Shown here: one piece after another, positions 37,033 through 45,774 of the stretch
How positions within the stretch are numbered: the first letter of the stretch is position 1
Layout: the number at the start of each line of letters is the position of its first letter
Origin: Aporhodopirellula aestuarii
Lineage (GTDB): Bacteria > Planctomycetota > Planctomycetia > Pirellulales > Pirellulaceae
Assembly: GCF_023701485.1 (NCBI RefSeq)
Contig: NZ_JAMQBK010000083.1
Coordinates: 110,607 to 174,606 of the forward strand
DNA: 64,000 nucleotides
Direction of reading: 5' to 3'
The notes under the pieces: model-generated
Database searches by the model: none
What the model saw: only the letters and a program-made list of their open reading frames with translations
Told to the model about the DNA's origin: nothing
Made by a program: the position numbers and the translations under genes

Positions 37033-39270
37033 ATGGCCACCCTTGCTGAATCACTGGTAAGCAGCTCGTCGCGTGCACTCACGGTGCGCCGCCGTCCTGA
37101 CCTGACCGCGAGCCGGCACCACTACCAAGGCCAAGGCTTCTGGGTGCTCAAAGAGCCCGTCGGGTTGCAGTACTTCCGTTTTCACGACGAGGAATACTTC
37201 ATCCTGAACATGCTCGACGGGCATGTCAGTTTGCAACAGATCAAGGACGGTTTCGAGCAACGGTTTGCCCCACAAAAAATCACCTTCGGCGACCTGCAGC
37301 AGTTCATCGGAATGCTCCACCGTAGCGGTTTGGTGATCAGCAACTCGCCGGGCCAGGGCAAATCACTACGCGAACGTGGACGCACCAAAAAGAACAAAGA
37401 ACTGCTCGGCAAACTTTCAAACGTTTTTGCCGTCCGCTTCCGTGGGATCGACCCGGAAAAAATCCTCAATCGATTGCTACCGATTTTCGGCTGGGTTTTC
37501 ACCGTTCCCGCGTTGATCTTTTTCATCGGGCTACTGATCGCCGCTTCCTTGTTGCTGGCGACGCAGTACCAAACCGTATACGCGAAACTGCCCACCTTCC
37601 ACCAGTTTTTCGCCGCCGATCGGTGGATCATTCTGGCCGCGACGATGGCGATCGTGAAGGTCATTCACGAATTCGGGCACGGTCTGAGTTGCAAGAAATT
37701 CGGCGGTGAATGCCACGAGATCGGCTTCATGCTGCTCGTGTTCACGCCCTGTTTGTATTGCAATGTGTCCGACTCGTGGATGTTGCCAAACAAATGGAAA
37801 CGCATCTGGATCGGCGCCGGCGGAATCTACGTCGAGATGATCCTCGCTTCGATCGCTGCGTTCGTCTGGTTCTTCAGCGAGCAGGGAACCACGATCAACG
37901 ATTTGTGTCTCAACATGATGTTCCTCAACGTCATCAGCACCGTGCTCGTCAACGGTAACCCACTGTTGCGTTTCGACGGTTACTACATCTTGATGGATTA
38001 CCTCGAGATTCCGAACTTGCGTCAAAAGAGTACCGAAGTACTCAAACGCTGGTTTCAAAAGACCTGCCTCGGTCTGGAATTGCAGGACGATCCGTTTTTG
38101 CCGCAGCGCAACCAGTTCATGTTTGGAATGTTTACCGTCGCCAGCGTGATTTATCGCTGGGTCGTGGTGTTTTCCATCGTATGGTTTGTAATGCAGGTTC
38201 TCGAACCCTACGGCCTGCAAGCACTCGGACGCATCTTGGCCGTAATCGGATTTTCAGGATTGGTCGCCCAACCGGTGATCCAAACTTGGAAATTCATTCG
38301 CACACCTGGGAGACTATCGAAAGTGAAACGTGGCCCACTCCTGACCTCTTTGGCAGTTGCCGGCGCGGTGATCGCAGCGGTGTGCTACATCCCACTGCCA
38401 CACCATATCGACGCCGCCTTTGAAATCCGCCCCAGTCGCGCGGGTGCCGTTTATGCGGGAACCGTCGGACGCGTCGTCGAAACCGTACCGGTTGGTACAC
38501 GCGTCAGCCAAGGACAACCCATCGCCGTTCTCGAAAACCCTGAATTGCAAATCCGATTGGCCGACCTCCAAGGCGAAGAACGCTTTGCATCGGTGCAATT
38601 GGCGAACCTCAAACGACGTGCCCAAGAAGATCCCGCTGTCGTTGCACAGCTCGAAACTCAGGAAGAAATGGTCTACTCGATTCGATCGCTCAAACAGAAG
38701 ACGCAAGAAGAGATCGATCGATTAACCATCAAAGCAAAACAGGACGGGTTTGTTTTGCCGCCGCCCGAACGTCCCTCCAATGATCCCGGTGACGGAAGAT
38801 TGCCCGGTTGGACGGGAACACCACTCCAAGAACGAAACCGCGGCGCCTTGCTGACCGCAGACGACATGATCTGCGAGATCGGCGCCCCCGATGCTTTCGA
38901 AGCCGTGTTGATTATCGATCAAGGCGACCGACAACTCGTCCGCGAAGAACAATTGGTTGATCTCAAACTCGATTCGCTGCGTCTCAAAACCTTCCACGGC
39001 AGCATCGAAGAGATTTCCAAGAAACCAATGGACGCCGCTAGCGCGTCGATGTCCAGCCAAACCGGTGGTGACTTGCAAACCGAAATTGATCCCAAGACCG
39101 GACAAGTTCGTCCACGGAGCGTCTCATATCAAGCACGCGTTCCGATTGATAACTCCGACATGATCTTGCGTCCCGGATACCGCGGTGCAGCCAAAGTGCA
39201 TGTCGATCCGATGTCGCTCGGCCAACGATTATGGCGTGTCATTATCAAGACATTTAACTTTGATTTCTAA
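37033..39270 (+). CDS. Membrane protein with PqqD-like domain, M50 zinc-peptidase core and HlyD-like C-terminus
   Basis: 745 residues from ATG 37033. Residues ~30-105 resemble PqqD/RiPP-recognition domains (YFILNMLDGHVSLQQIKDGF ... FIGMLHRSGLV). A membrane core follows with the site-2 protease zinc motif H212-EFG-H216 (VIHEFGHGL) and a second ligand region NPLLRFDGYY with D315. Further helices extend to ~470. The C-terminal ~260 residues form a lipoyl/HlyD module (GRVVETVPVGTRVSQGQPIA) with a coiled coil. It could cleave or simply bind and pass on a peptide substrate. The substrate gene is not evident. It follows the adaptor gene by 87 bp. Confidence 0.85.
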   Translation: MATLAESLVSSSSRALTVRRRPDLTASRHHYQGQGFWVLKEPVGLQYFRFHDEEYFILNMLDGHVSLQQIKDGFEQRFAPQKITFGDLQQFIGMLHRSGLVISNSPGQGKSLRERGRTKKNKELLGKLSNVFAVRFRGIDPEKILNRLLPIFGWVFTVPALIFFIGLLIAASLLLATQYQTVYAKLPTFHQFFAADRWIILAATMAIVKVIHEFGHGLSCKKFGGECHEIGFMLLVFTPCLYCNVSDSWMLPNKWKRIWIGAGGIYVEMILASIAAFVWFFSEQGTTINDLCLNMMFLNVISTVLVNGNPLLRFDGYYILMDYLEIPNLRQKSTEVLKRWFQKTCLGLELQDDPFLPQRNQFMFGMFTVASVIYRWVVVFSIVWFVMQVLEPYGLQALGRILAVIGFSGLVAQPVIQTWKFIRTPGRLSKVKRGPLLTSLAVAGAVIAAVCYIPLPHHIDAAFEIRPSRAGAVYAGTVGRVVETVPVGTRVSQGQPIAVLENPELQIRLADLQGEERFASVQLANLKRRAQEDPAVVAQLETQEEMVYSIRSLKQKTQEEIDRLTIKAKQDGFVLPPPERPSNDPGDGRLPGWTGTPLQERNRGALLTADDMICEIGAPDAFEAVLIIDQGDRQLVREEQLVDLKLDSLRLKTFHGSIEEISKKPMDAASASMSSQTGGDLQTEIDPKTGQVRPRSVSYQARVPIDNSDMILRPGYRGAAKVHVDPMSLGQRLWRVIIKTFNFDF

Positions 39271-39330
39271 CCCAACGAACGAACAACCTATCCTTTGCAG
39301 CCCACGCAGCTTAAAGCTTTTCAAGACACG

Positions 39331-39355
39331 AACTGATTGAAAAATCAGTTTTATT
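39331..39355 (+). terminator. Hairpin with T-run after the M50/HlyD gene
   Basis: AACTGATT-GAAA-AATCAGTT is a perfect 8-bp stem with a tetraloop, followed by TTATTATC. It lies 61 bp after the stop of the PqqD-M50-HlyD gene. The stem is AT-rich, so termination may be partial, allowing some read-through into the DUF3467 gene. Confidence 0.55.
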
Positions 39356-39465
39356 ATCCCACACCGACCGCTTTCGCGTTGCGAGTCCGGGGGGGATCTT
39401 TACCATGTGACCCAACGCGAAATCAAACCACCCTTCCCCCTTTCTCACCTTTTGGAGAATACTTG

Positions 39466-39867
39466 ATGGCAGACGACAACAGCAACGATTCGGTAGAAGC
39501 AGAATCGGCAACCGCGACCGCAACCGCCGAACCGACATCCCCCGCAGCAAAGGCTCAAACGCCTCCACAACAACCTGTTCAGGTTCAAGTGGAAGATCGC
39601 GACGCGCTCGCTACCTACGCTAACTTTTGCCGCGTTACCGGATCACCCGAAGAGCTGATCATCGACTTCGGTCTGAACCCACAACCAATCGGTGTGCCAA
39701 AGGATCCGATCCAAGTCAAACAACGCATCATCGTGAACTTTTTCACCGCCAAACGACTGCTTGCTGCGTTGCAAATGTCGGTCGCTCGTCACGAATCGGT
39801 GTTCGGCGTTCTCGAAACCGACATCAACAAACGAGTTCGTCCAGGCTTGCAACAGCAACAAAAGTAG
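39466..39867 (+). CDS. DUF3467 family protein
   Basis: 133 residues from ATG 39466, preceded by a TTGGAGAAT ribosome-binding-like stretch 5-8 bases away. The first ~45 residues are Ala/Thr/Glu-rich and disordered. The conserved part reads DALATYANFCRVTGSPEELI, then DFGLNPQPIG and FTAKRLLAALQMSVARHE, ending FGVLETDI, as in DUF3467. Function unknown; the fold is small and cytoplasmic. It follows the export-like gene set on the same strand and precedes a strong terminator, which suggests it belongs to the set although a weak terminator lies between. Confidence 0.85.
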   Translation: MADDNSNDSVEAESATATATAEPTSPAAKAQTPPQQPVQVQVEDRDALATYANFCRVTGSPEELIIDFGLNPQPIGVPKDPIQVKQRIIVNFFTAKRLLAALQMSVARHESVFGVLETDINKRVRPGLQQQQK

Positions 39868-39924
39868 AACTCTCGAAACGCGAAACCGGCGAGTGACTCA
39901 TCACCCGCGGGAACGTTCGACCGA

Positions 39925-39957
39925 ACCACTCTGCCGATCCGGTAGAGTGGTTTTTTC
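39925..39957 (+). terminator. Intrinsic terminator after the DUF3467 gene
   Basis: AACCACTCT pairs with AGAGTGGTT around an 11-base loop (GCCGATCCGGT), followed by TTTTC. It begins 57 bp after the DUF3467 stop codon. This is the clearest rho-independent terminator I see in the window and probably closes the 33.9-39.9 kb transcript. Confidence 0.8.
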
Positions 39958-40053
39958 ATGTCGCGACCCAACGACGATCGCACCATGCCGCCGACCGAAA
40001 TCATCCTCACACCAACGTTCCAATCGCCCCACGATTTCGTCTAGACTTCCCCC

Positions 40054-40830
40054 ATGATCGCACCGAACACCGCCCCAGCATCGATCGCGCAGCTATTGGT
40101 GAGCGTGCGCGACATCTCCGAAGCCTCTCTCGTGGTGTCGACGGGCATCGACGTGATCGATTTCAAAGAACCCCATGACGGACCACTCGCCCCGGTCGAT
40201 CCGGCGATCTGGATGTCAGCCTCCGTATTGTTCCCGCACGCATCGCTGTCGGCGGCCCTCGGCGAAACCCGATCGGCGTTGGCACTTGCGGCCCGCGTTC
40301 CACCGAATTTTCGGTTTGCCAAAGTCGGCCCGAGCGGCCTGCAATCCGCCACGCAGCTGGAACGGGTTTGGCGGTCGCTGGCGTTGCCTCCCAATGTCGA
40401 ACTGGTCCCCGTCGCCTATGCCGACCACAAGGCCGCCGACTGTCTCGATGCCTCTCGAGTGCTCGCATCGGCAATCACCACCAACCGCCGACGGCTATTG
40501 ATTGACACCTTTTGCAAGAACGGCCAATCGCTGTCCGAGCACCTCCCCACCGCCCAACTCGCCTCCCTCCTGTCGGACGCCCGCCAAGCTGGGGTATGGG
40601 TGGCTTTCGCGGGATCGATCAAACTCCCCGAAGCTCTACGTCTGCACGATTGCGGCGTGATACCCGATTGCTGGGGAGTCCGGGGTGACGTCTGTTTCGC
40701 GACCGCTGATTCTTCTCAACCGCGGACGGGCCAACTCGACGTGGACCGCGTTAATCGATGGCGGAAGGCTCTCAAACCGTCCGTCGGCTGTCCGATAATT
40801 CCTGAATCAGGATCGCCAGAGCGGCACTGA
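40054..40830 (+). CDS. mfnB: (5-formylfuran-3-yl)methyl phosphate synthase, MfnB-like
   Basis: 258 residues, cytoplasmic TIM barrel. The first catalytic region is DVIDFKEPHDGPL with D36 and K38; the second is LLIDTFCKNG with D151 and K155. In archaeal MfnB two such lysines act in joining two glyceraldehyde-3-phosphates to the furan precursor of methanofuran. Planctomycetes carry this gene with tetrahydromethanopterin/methanofuran C1 enzymes for formaldehyde oxidation. None of the others is in this window. Its last 59 bases overlap the end of the convergent pcp gene. Confidence 0.8.
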   Translation: MIAPNTAPASIAQLLVSVRDISEASLVVSTGIDVIDFKEPHDGPLAPVDPAIWMSASVLFPHASLSAALGETRSALALAARVPPNFRFAKVGPSGLQSATQLERVWRSLALPPNVELVPVAYADHKAADCLDASRVLASAITTNRRRLLIDTFCKNGQSLSEHLPTAQLASLLSDARQAGVWVAFAGSIKLPEALRLHDCGVIPDCWGVRGDVCFATADSSQPRTGQLDVDRVNRWRKALKPSVGCPIIPESGSPERH

Positions 40831-41362
40831 CCATCGGTGTGCTCATGCTGGGAGAATCCGAGTTCTCACGGGCGACCTGGGCGGGCGCCAGCGGCATGTG
40901 AATGAACGTCGAGGCGGTCCGCATCCCGAAGGATCGGATGTAATGTTGGCTCAGAAACAGCGCGGCGTTGCAAAGGTAAGTACCCGCGTGGTGCGAAACG
41001 GTTGCCGGAATACCGGCCTCGCGAATTCGCGTCGCCGCGGCAGCCAACGGTAACGGGCTGCGATACGCTGCCGGTGCCTCGGAGAGGATCTCGCTCCCAT
41101 CGGTCCGCAAATTCAATCCGACCGCTTCCAGCCGGAGCTGAGACGATCCGGGAGCCTGTCCGCAATGCAACGCGAAGTCATAATCCTCCTGCAAGTCGGT
41201 CCTCAGCTTCTCGCTCATCTTACCCAATTCAACCGGGTACCGACGTGTCACCAGCTCGATCGGGCCATCGTGCCAACGCGTTAACTCGATCAGCGCCAGC
41301 CAACTCGAATTGTCGGGCCAGCGATCGTAGGGTTCAAAAGCGGTCAAAAGGACGCGAGTCAC
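40772..41362 (-). CDS. pcp: Pyrrolidone-carboxylate peptidase (pyroglutamyl peptidase I, family C15)
   Basis: 196 residues. The C15 triad is recognisable: E79 in SSQLRLEAVGLN, C131 in GTYLCNAALF, and H155 in STFIHMPLAP. The start MTRVLLTAFEPYDRW fits the family (vLlTGFePF). It removes N-terminal pyroglutamate from peptides. The gene is convergent with mfnB and their coding ends overlap by 59 bp, so the two mRNAs are complementary there. C-terminal residues beyond the triad are non-conserved, consistent with the tail being free to overlap. Confidence 0.9.
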   Translation of the reverse strand: MTRVLLTAFEPYDRWPDNSSWLALIELTRWHDGPIELVTRRYPVELGKMSEKLRTDLQEDYDFALHCGQAPGSSQLRLEAVGLNLRTDGSEILSEAPAAYRSPLPLAAAATRIREAGIPATVSHHAGTYLCNAALFLSQHYIRSFGMRTASTFIHMPLAPAQVARENSDSPSMSTPMVSAALAILIQELSDSRRTV

Positions 41363-41641
41363 AGGGCAGCAGCCGGTCGAATCTGTACGGACGGAAAAAG
41401 GGGGAACCGAGGCGTGAACACATCAATATTTCGCATCCACCCTGGAAGTATAGTTCGCCCGGCCCGGAGCGGGCGTCCTGGTTAGCCTCATCATCGATTT
41501 TTCAGTACAATCAAACCAGACGAACGGCCCTCACCCATGCGAACCATGGCGTCATTCTGCGTGTCTTCAAATCCTGTCCTGCCGATTCCCCCCCGCGGAT
41601 CGCTCTTCTCTTTTTAGATCGCTAGCCCCGGAGTCACCGAC

Positions 41642-42088
41642 ATGTCTGCCCAAGTCGATCATCTCAGTGCGTATTTAGATCGCGGCGCGATTGTTTATGA
41701 CCAAGACGAAGAACGCGGTTTGTTCCGGATGCTTTTCGAAGGCAAACACGGAGACCTCCGGGTCATGATGATCATCGACGAAACCATGTTGCAGGTGTTC
41801 ACCCACCCCGCCAACAAGGTTCCCGAGAGCCACCGACAACTCATCGCCGAAGCGATCACCCGAGCCAATTACGGGTTGAAACTCGGTAAGTTCGAAATGG
41901 ATTTTGAGGACGGAGAACTGCGTTACCAGACCGCCCTGCCGCTGGGTGATTCGTTCCCCGAAGATGATGTCATCGACCACATCCTGTATGTCGGTGGCGC
42001 CATGATCGATCGGTACGTTCCCGCGTTCCTGTCGATCATCTACGGCAACGAAGACGTCAAACTGGCGATCCATGCCGCCGAGATGTGA
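41642..42088 (+). CDS. YbjN-domain / type III secretion chaperone-like protein
   Basis: 148 residues, cytoplasmic, mixed alpha/beta. The pattern DHLSAYLDRGAIVYDQDEER, VFTHPANKVPESHRQLIAEA, NYGLKLGKFEMDFEDGELRY and an acidic C-terminal helix fits YbjN/CesT-like folds, which bind other proteins. Such proteins are common single genes in planctomycetes with no assigned partner. No secretion apparatus is nearby. Beyond this gene the repeat-rich region begins. Confidence 0.7.
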   Translation: MSAQVDHLSAYLDRGAIVYDQDEERGLFRMLFEGKHGDLRVMMIIDETMLQVFTHPANKVPESHRQLIAEAITRANYGLKLGKFEMDFEDGELRYQTALPLGDSFPEDDVIDHILYVGGAMIDRYVPAFLSIIYGNEDVKLAIHAAEM

Positions 42089-42139
42089 TCGCGAAACGGG
42101 CCGCTTCCCCAGACTTTGGAAGCCACGGCCTGTGACCGA

Positions 42140-42247
42140 GTGAAATCAGCCGAAATGCGCCACGTCAAAACTGAGCAAGGGACCATCGCCCATCCCTGGC
42201 TCACACACCTGGCCGAGCACGCAAGCCAAGTGGCCGAAACTGGATAG
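42140..42247 (+). pseudogene. Short truncated ORF abutting a palindromic element
   Basis: A GTG at 42140 opens a 35-codon frame reading TIAHPWLTHLAEHASQVAE near its end, then stops ten bases before the left end of the palindromic element at 42257. The helix looks like the start of an HD-type hydrolase (histidine-rich amphipathic helix), but it is too short to assign. It may be a gene cut by the element, or chance. Confidence 0.2.
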
Positions 42248-42256
42248 AAGAGATCA

Positions 42257-42390
42257 GTCTCGGGGCATTGATTGTTTTAGTGCTACTTCTAGCGGAACGG
42301 CGCAAGCCGTCCGATCCCGCGATACCGGACGGCTTGCGCCGTTCCGCTACTTTTGAAATCCCGCAGTAATTAAACCGACGTCCCGAGAGA
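42257..42390. repeat. Palindromic element, full copy 1
   Basis: The core arms at 42290-42313 and 42326-42349 are a perfect inverted repeat of AGCGGAACGGCGCAAGCC plus TAGC/GTCCG ends, separated by a 12-base loop. Outer arms pair imperfectly out to ends reading TCTCGGGGCATTGATT and (reverse strand) TCTCGGGACGTCGGTTT. The whole is about 134 bp. No ORF inside. It matches three other full copies in this window, so it is a dispersed MITE- or REP-like family. Confidence 0.85.
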
Positions 42391-43050
42391 CTGACCTGCG
42401 TACCTAACCCAAGGCCTGGCAGGCGTTCTGGCCCGCGTGTGTTGAGTCGAGCAGTCTCTATCGAGACCACGCTCCTCAAAACACGACGGGCACAGAACCC
42501 GCCAAATCGATTGATAGCGTTTGCCCCGGGAAATTGCCCCGCATTCAAAAAATGCTTTCCCAAAACGTTATCAAGACCTGCCTACAGAGAGTATCGCACC
42601 ATTTTAGGGGCACGCTTTAACTCACGCTCAAGAAACAACCTCAGGGCAAGGCTTGGAGTGTTTGGCGCGTTTTCGACCCAACGACAACGCGTCTTTTGAA
42701 CAGTCAACGAGTGACCGAACGCCGGATTCCACAGGACCAACGACAATTCACGCAGCCTCGTTATCGCTGCCCCCAAAAGTCCGTTCCGCAAATACAAGAC
42801 ACCGCTCGCATGGTTCGTCATCGCGCGGCAAGCCTGATCGTCTCGCGGTGAGGCGAAGGGACGCCGACGGCATCCCAAACGGACGCAGGGTCGAGCGATC
42901 CAACGAAAAAAGTTGACCGCGCTGAGCGACAGCGGCTACAACGAAAGCAAAAGAACGAGACAACAAACCACCTCTAAAAAACAGCTTGATGGTGCCTTCG
43001 CGTGCACCGAGCTGAAACATCCATTGGCACTTTGACTGGGAGTGAATCAC
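42391..43050. other. Intergenic after palindromic element, no gene seen
   Basis: About 660 bases with only short, low-quality frames on either strand. No domain, RNA or further full repeat was recognised. The region directly precedes the PDZ-like gene and ends with AACATCC...GGGAGTGAATCAC, which probably holds its leader. Confidence 0.4.
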
Positions 43051-43602
43051 ATGAACAAAATGATCTTGTCGTTTACCCTCGTAGTCGGCATGTGCTCGGT
43101 GTTAATTGCACAGCCGCCGCAAACCCGACCAGACGCCGGAGGTACCCCACAACCCGGTGCTTCACCAAGCGTCTTACCCGATACATCCCCCGGTGCCTCC
43201 TCCGGTGCAGCGGATTGGCCTCGTCTGCGTCAGCCCGGACAACGACGGGCCGAGGGGGAACGCACGATTCGCGGTGAAGCCCGAGCGACGATACGGATTG
43301 ATCCCAATGTGGCACCGACCAGTCGGAATTGGTATTTCGGCGTCTACCCTGAACGAGCACCGCGTGGTGTTCGCCTCGCTCGAATTGTCAATGGTTCAGC
43401 CGCGAGCCGGTTTGGGATGGAGGTCGGCGACTACATCCTAGACGTCGGCGGCTACGTGGTTGGTGAATACCAAGGACAATACTATCCGCTTTCCATGGCC
43501 ATGGACTACGGAGCCGACGCAAGCGGCTGGGCGGAACTCCTCGTCTGGAACAAACGCACCTTCAGGGAAGAATTGATGTGGGTCCAGTTCTCTCGCCGCT
43601 GA
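43051..43602 (+). CDS. Secreted PDZ-like domain protein
   Basis: 183 residues from ATG 43051 (a GTG nine bases upstream is in frame). Signal peptide to about residue 20 (MCSVLIAQ), a Pro/Gly/Ser-rich linker to ~75, and a C-terminal PDZ-like module: GVRLARIVNGSAASRFGMEV, GDYILDVGGYVVGEY. The GxAAxRxGxxxGDxI order is the usual peptide-binding PDZ edge of bacterial proteases, but no protease domain is present. Possibly a periplasmic or outer-surface adaptor. Single gene, no same-strand neighbour close by. Confidence 0.75.
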   Translation: MNKMILSFTLVVGMCSVLIAQPPQTRPDAGGTPQPGASPSVLPDTSPGASSGAADWPRLRQPGQRRAEGERTIRGEARATIRIDPNVAPTSRNWYFGVYPERAPRGVRLARIVNGSAASRFGMEVGDYILDVGGYVVGEYQGQYYPLSMAMDYGADASGWAELLVWNKRTFREELMWVQFSRR

Positions 43603-43742
43603 GTTGGATGGAGTTCACGCTCCGCAGAAACCACCTCCTGCACCGGAATCCCAGCAACAATCGACCGGCGGGCTCAGCGCACCGACCACCCTTCCAATGC
43701 CGGCGACGTTGTTCGTGCAACGGCGTGAGCCATCCTCCTTTC

Positions 43743-43772
43743 CTAGCGGAACGGTGCGAGCCGTCCGGTGTC
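43743..43772. repeat. Half copy of the palindromic-element core
   Basis: TAGCGGAACGGTGCGAGCCG followed by TCCGG matches one arm of the palindromic core with one or two changes. No opposite arm follows. It lies in the 360-bp gap after the PDZ-like gene; the rest of that gap shows nothing recognisable. Confidence 0.65.
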
Positions 43773-43963
43773 GCGCTGCAAAATAGCGTGACATATCGCC
43801 GGGCTCGCGTCCTCACGCCACGAGAACGGCTACCGCCCAGCTAGCAGGTAGCCAGCACGGGGCACTAGCCACCGGCTCAGATCAAGCATCGCTTAATCCC
43901 GTGTCCATCCACACTGACACATTTTCGATGAGTGCGAGGAAGACGATCCTGTCTTTCAAAAAC

Positions 43964-45028
43964 TCAACAGGGATACTCATCGCTTAGCTCGAGAATGCTC
44001 TGCAATTTTGCCGAGAACGGAGAGGGGTCGATCCCTTGCAGTTCCAGCCACGCATCGTTGTAGTAGGTTTCGGTGTAACGCTCTCCGCCGTCACAAATGA
44101 GAGTCACAATGCTCCCTGTCTCGCCCGCCGCCCTCATCTCTTCGGCAATCTTAATGACTGCCCACAGGTTCGTTCCTGTCGAGGCACCGCAACGACGATC
44201 CAGCCACCCCTCGAGCAATCGCATGGTAGCAATGGAAGCGGCATCGGGAACTTGGACCATGCGGTCAATCACGGTACGAACAAACGAGGGTTCCACGCGG
44301 GGACGTCCAATCCCTTCGATTCTCGAGCGACCGGGCGTCGTCAGACTGGCATCTCCGGCATGAAAATAGTCGTAATAGACCGAGTTCTCTGGATCGACAA
44401 CGCATAATTTGGTGGCCAGTTTTTGATAGCGTATGTAGCGGCCGATCGTGGCACTGGTTCCTCCGGTTCCCGCTCCCATCACAACCCACTTCGGTTCAGG
44501 GTGCTGTTCGAGCTCCATCTGCCGAAACAGTGACTCGGCGATGTTGTTGTTCCCACGCCAATCCGTGGCCCGCTCGGCGAACGTGAATTGGTCCATGTAG
44601 TGCCCATCCAACTGCGTTGCGAGGCCAGCCGCCGCAGAATAGATGTCTGACTGATCTGTCAAATGACACTGCCCGCCGAGAAAACGAATCTTGCAGATCT
44701 TCTCTTTGGCTGTTGTCGCCGGAATCACCGTGTGAAAAGGCAACTCAAGCAACTTCGCGAAATAGGCCTCACTGATCGCGGTGCTGCCGGAGGAAGCTTC
44801 CACAATCGCTTGCGACTCGCTGATCCAACCGTTGCAAATTGCATACAGGAAAAGAGACCTTGCGAGGCGATGTTTCAAACTACCCGAGGGATGAATCGAT
44901 TCATCTTTCAGATAGATATCAATCCCTGGAAACGCGGCAAGTGGCAGCTTAATTAAATGTGTATCAGCAGATCGATTGAAGTCCGCATCGATTCGCGCAA
45001 TCGCATCATGAGCCCAGCTGGTAGTCAC
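43964..45028 (-). CDS. PLP-dependent cysteine synthase-fold protein, Cds1-like (L-cysteine desulfhydrase type)
   Basis: 354 residues from GTG 45028, preceded by AAGGGGAAGCGA, a good ribosome binding site; a TTG at 45049 is the other option. Fold type II PLP enzyme: Schiff-base lysine in IHPSGSLKHRLA, substrate loop EASSGSTAIS, glycine-rich phosphate loop VVMGAGTGGTSATIGRYIRY and C-terminal LICDGGERYTETYYND. The YTETYYND ending and length fit the Cds1-like branch, which releases H2S from cysteine, better than CysK or CysM. No other sulfur gene is adjacent. It is flanked on both sides by repeat-bearing gaps. Confidence 0.85.
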   Translation of the reverse strand: MTTSWAHDAIARIDADFNRSADTHLIKLPLAAFPGIDIYLKDESIHPSGSLKHRLARSLFLYAICNGWISESQAIVEASSGSTAISEAYFAKLLELPFHTVIPATTAKEKICKIRFLGGQCHLTDQSDIYSAAAGLATQLDGHYMDQFTFAERATDWRGNNNIAESLFRQMELEQHPEPKWVVMGAGTGGTSATIGRYIRYQKLATKLCVVDPENSVYYDYFHAGDASLTTPGRSRIEGIGRPRVEPSFVRTVIDRMVQVPDAASIATMRLLEGWLDRRCGASTGTNLWAVIKIAEEMRAAGETGSIVTLICDGGERYTETYYNDAWLELQGIDPSPFSAKLQSILELSDEYPC

Positions 45029-45141
45029 TCGCTTCCCCTTTTCGGTCAATCAATCGTAGTTTGAAATCTAGTGCTATGTCTAACCGAAACGTCAGGGTTC
45101 TTGATTGAACCGGAACGCTCGCGTCCCGCCGCTACAAAACT

Positions 45142-45170
45142 TAGCGGTACGTCGCAAGCCGTCCGGTCGC
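45142..45170. repeat. Degenerate half copy of the palindromic-element core
   Basis: TAGCGGTACGTCGCAAGCCG followed by TCCGG aligns with the palindromic core arm (two or three changes). The 80 bases before it also contain AGTGCTA and GCTCGCG fragments like the outer arm. It looks like a decayed copy of the element family. Confidence 0.55.
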
Positions 45171-45399
45171 ACCCAGTGCGTCACTGTTCCATCACACAAA
45201 GGACATCAACCAAGACTCTGGACATCGGCCCCGTTTCTTTAGTCTTCCGCGAGCGCCAAGAGCGTGCGGATTCAAGGCCTCAACGACGCGCGATCGATTC
45301 TATCCCGTTTGTTTGCACAATGGGAATGATGGTGGGATTGGAATTTGCTCGGTTCACGCTACCCGCTTGCTCCGTACTTCGTTTGCGGGACGGCTGCCT

Positions 45400-45676
45400 G
45401 CGAGCGGTTTCGATGATCCACCCCAGCCGCTACGGGTCGAGTTCAACACCGACAAGCCACCGCTAATTCGCTATTATCGGCCGCTGTGTTTCACCCCGGC
45501 GGTAATCGAGGTGGCTGATCCTACGCTGCGAAACGTCGATTGGGACCGCTCATGCTAATCATCGTTATTTCGGCTCATTCGCCGCTCAGATGCCGGTCGC
45601 GGTGGAACTGACCGGCAGCAAGACCAAACTCCCTGCCGGTATGTCGTTGACAAGAAGTATCGTGCGCATTAGTTAA
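45400..45676 (+). other. Possible decayed coding segment in a 725-bp gap
   Basis: Two plus-strand frames look more protein-like than background. One ends at 45556 with IEVADPTLRNVDWDRSC. The next, in another frame, reads NHRYFGSFAAQMPVAVELTG and ends LTRSIVRIS at a TAA (45674-45676). A single frameshift near 45556 would join them. I recognise no family. The rest of the 45050-45774 gap holds only the degenerate repeat. Confidence 0.2.
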
Positions 45677-45774
45677 AGAGTCGTCAGAGAGGCTTTGTTT
45701 CGTCAGCTCTCCTGTCTTCAGCGACGCCCTCGCAACCATTTGGGAGAACACTCCTGCCCACAGAGAGCCAACCG

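Noticed and set aside
42140..42247. Remnant of a Cas3 HD domain
   Set aside because: Only one helix of loose resemblance; no HD pair, no helicase motifs and no other cas sequence around it.
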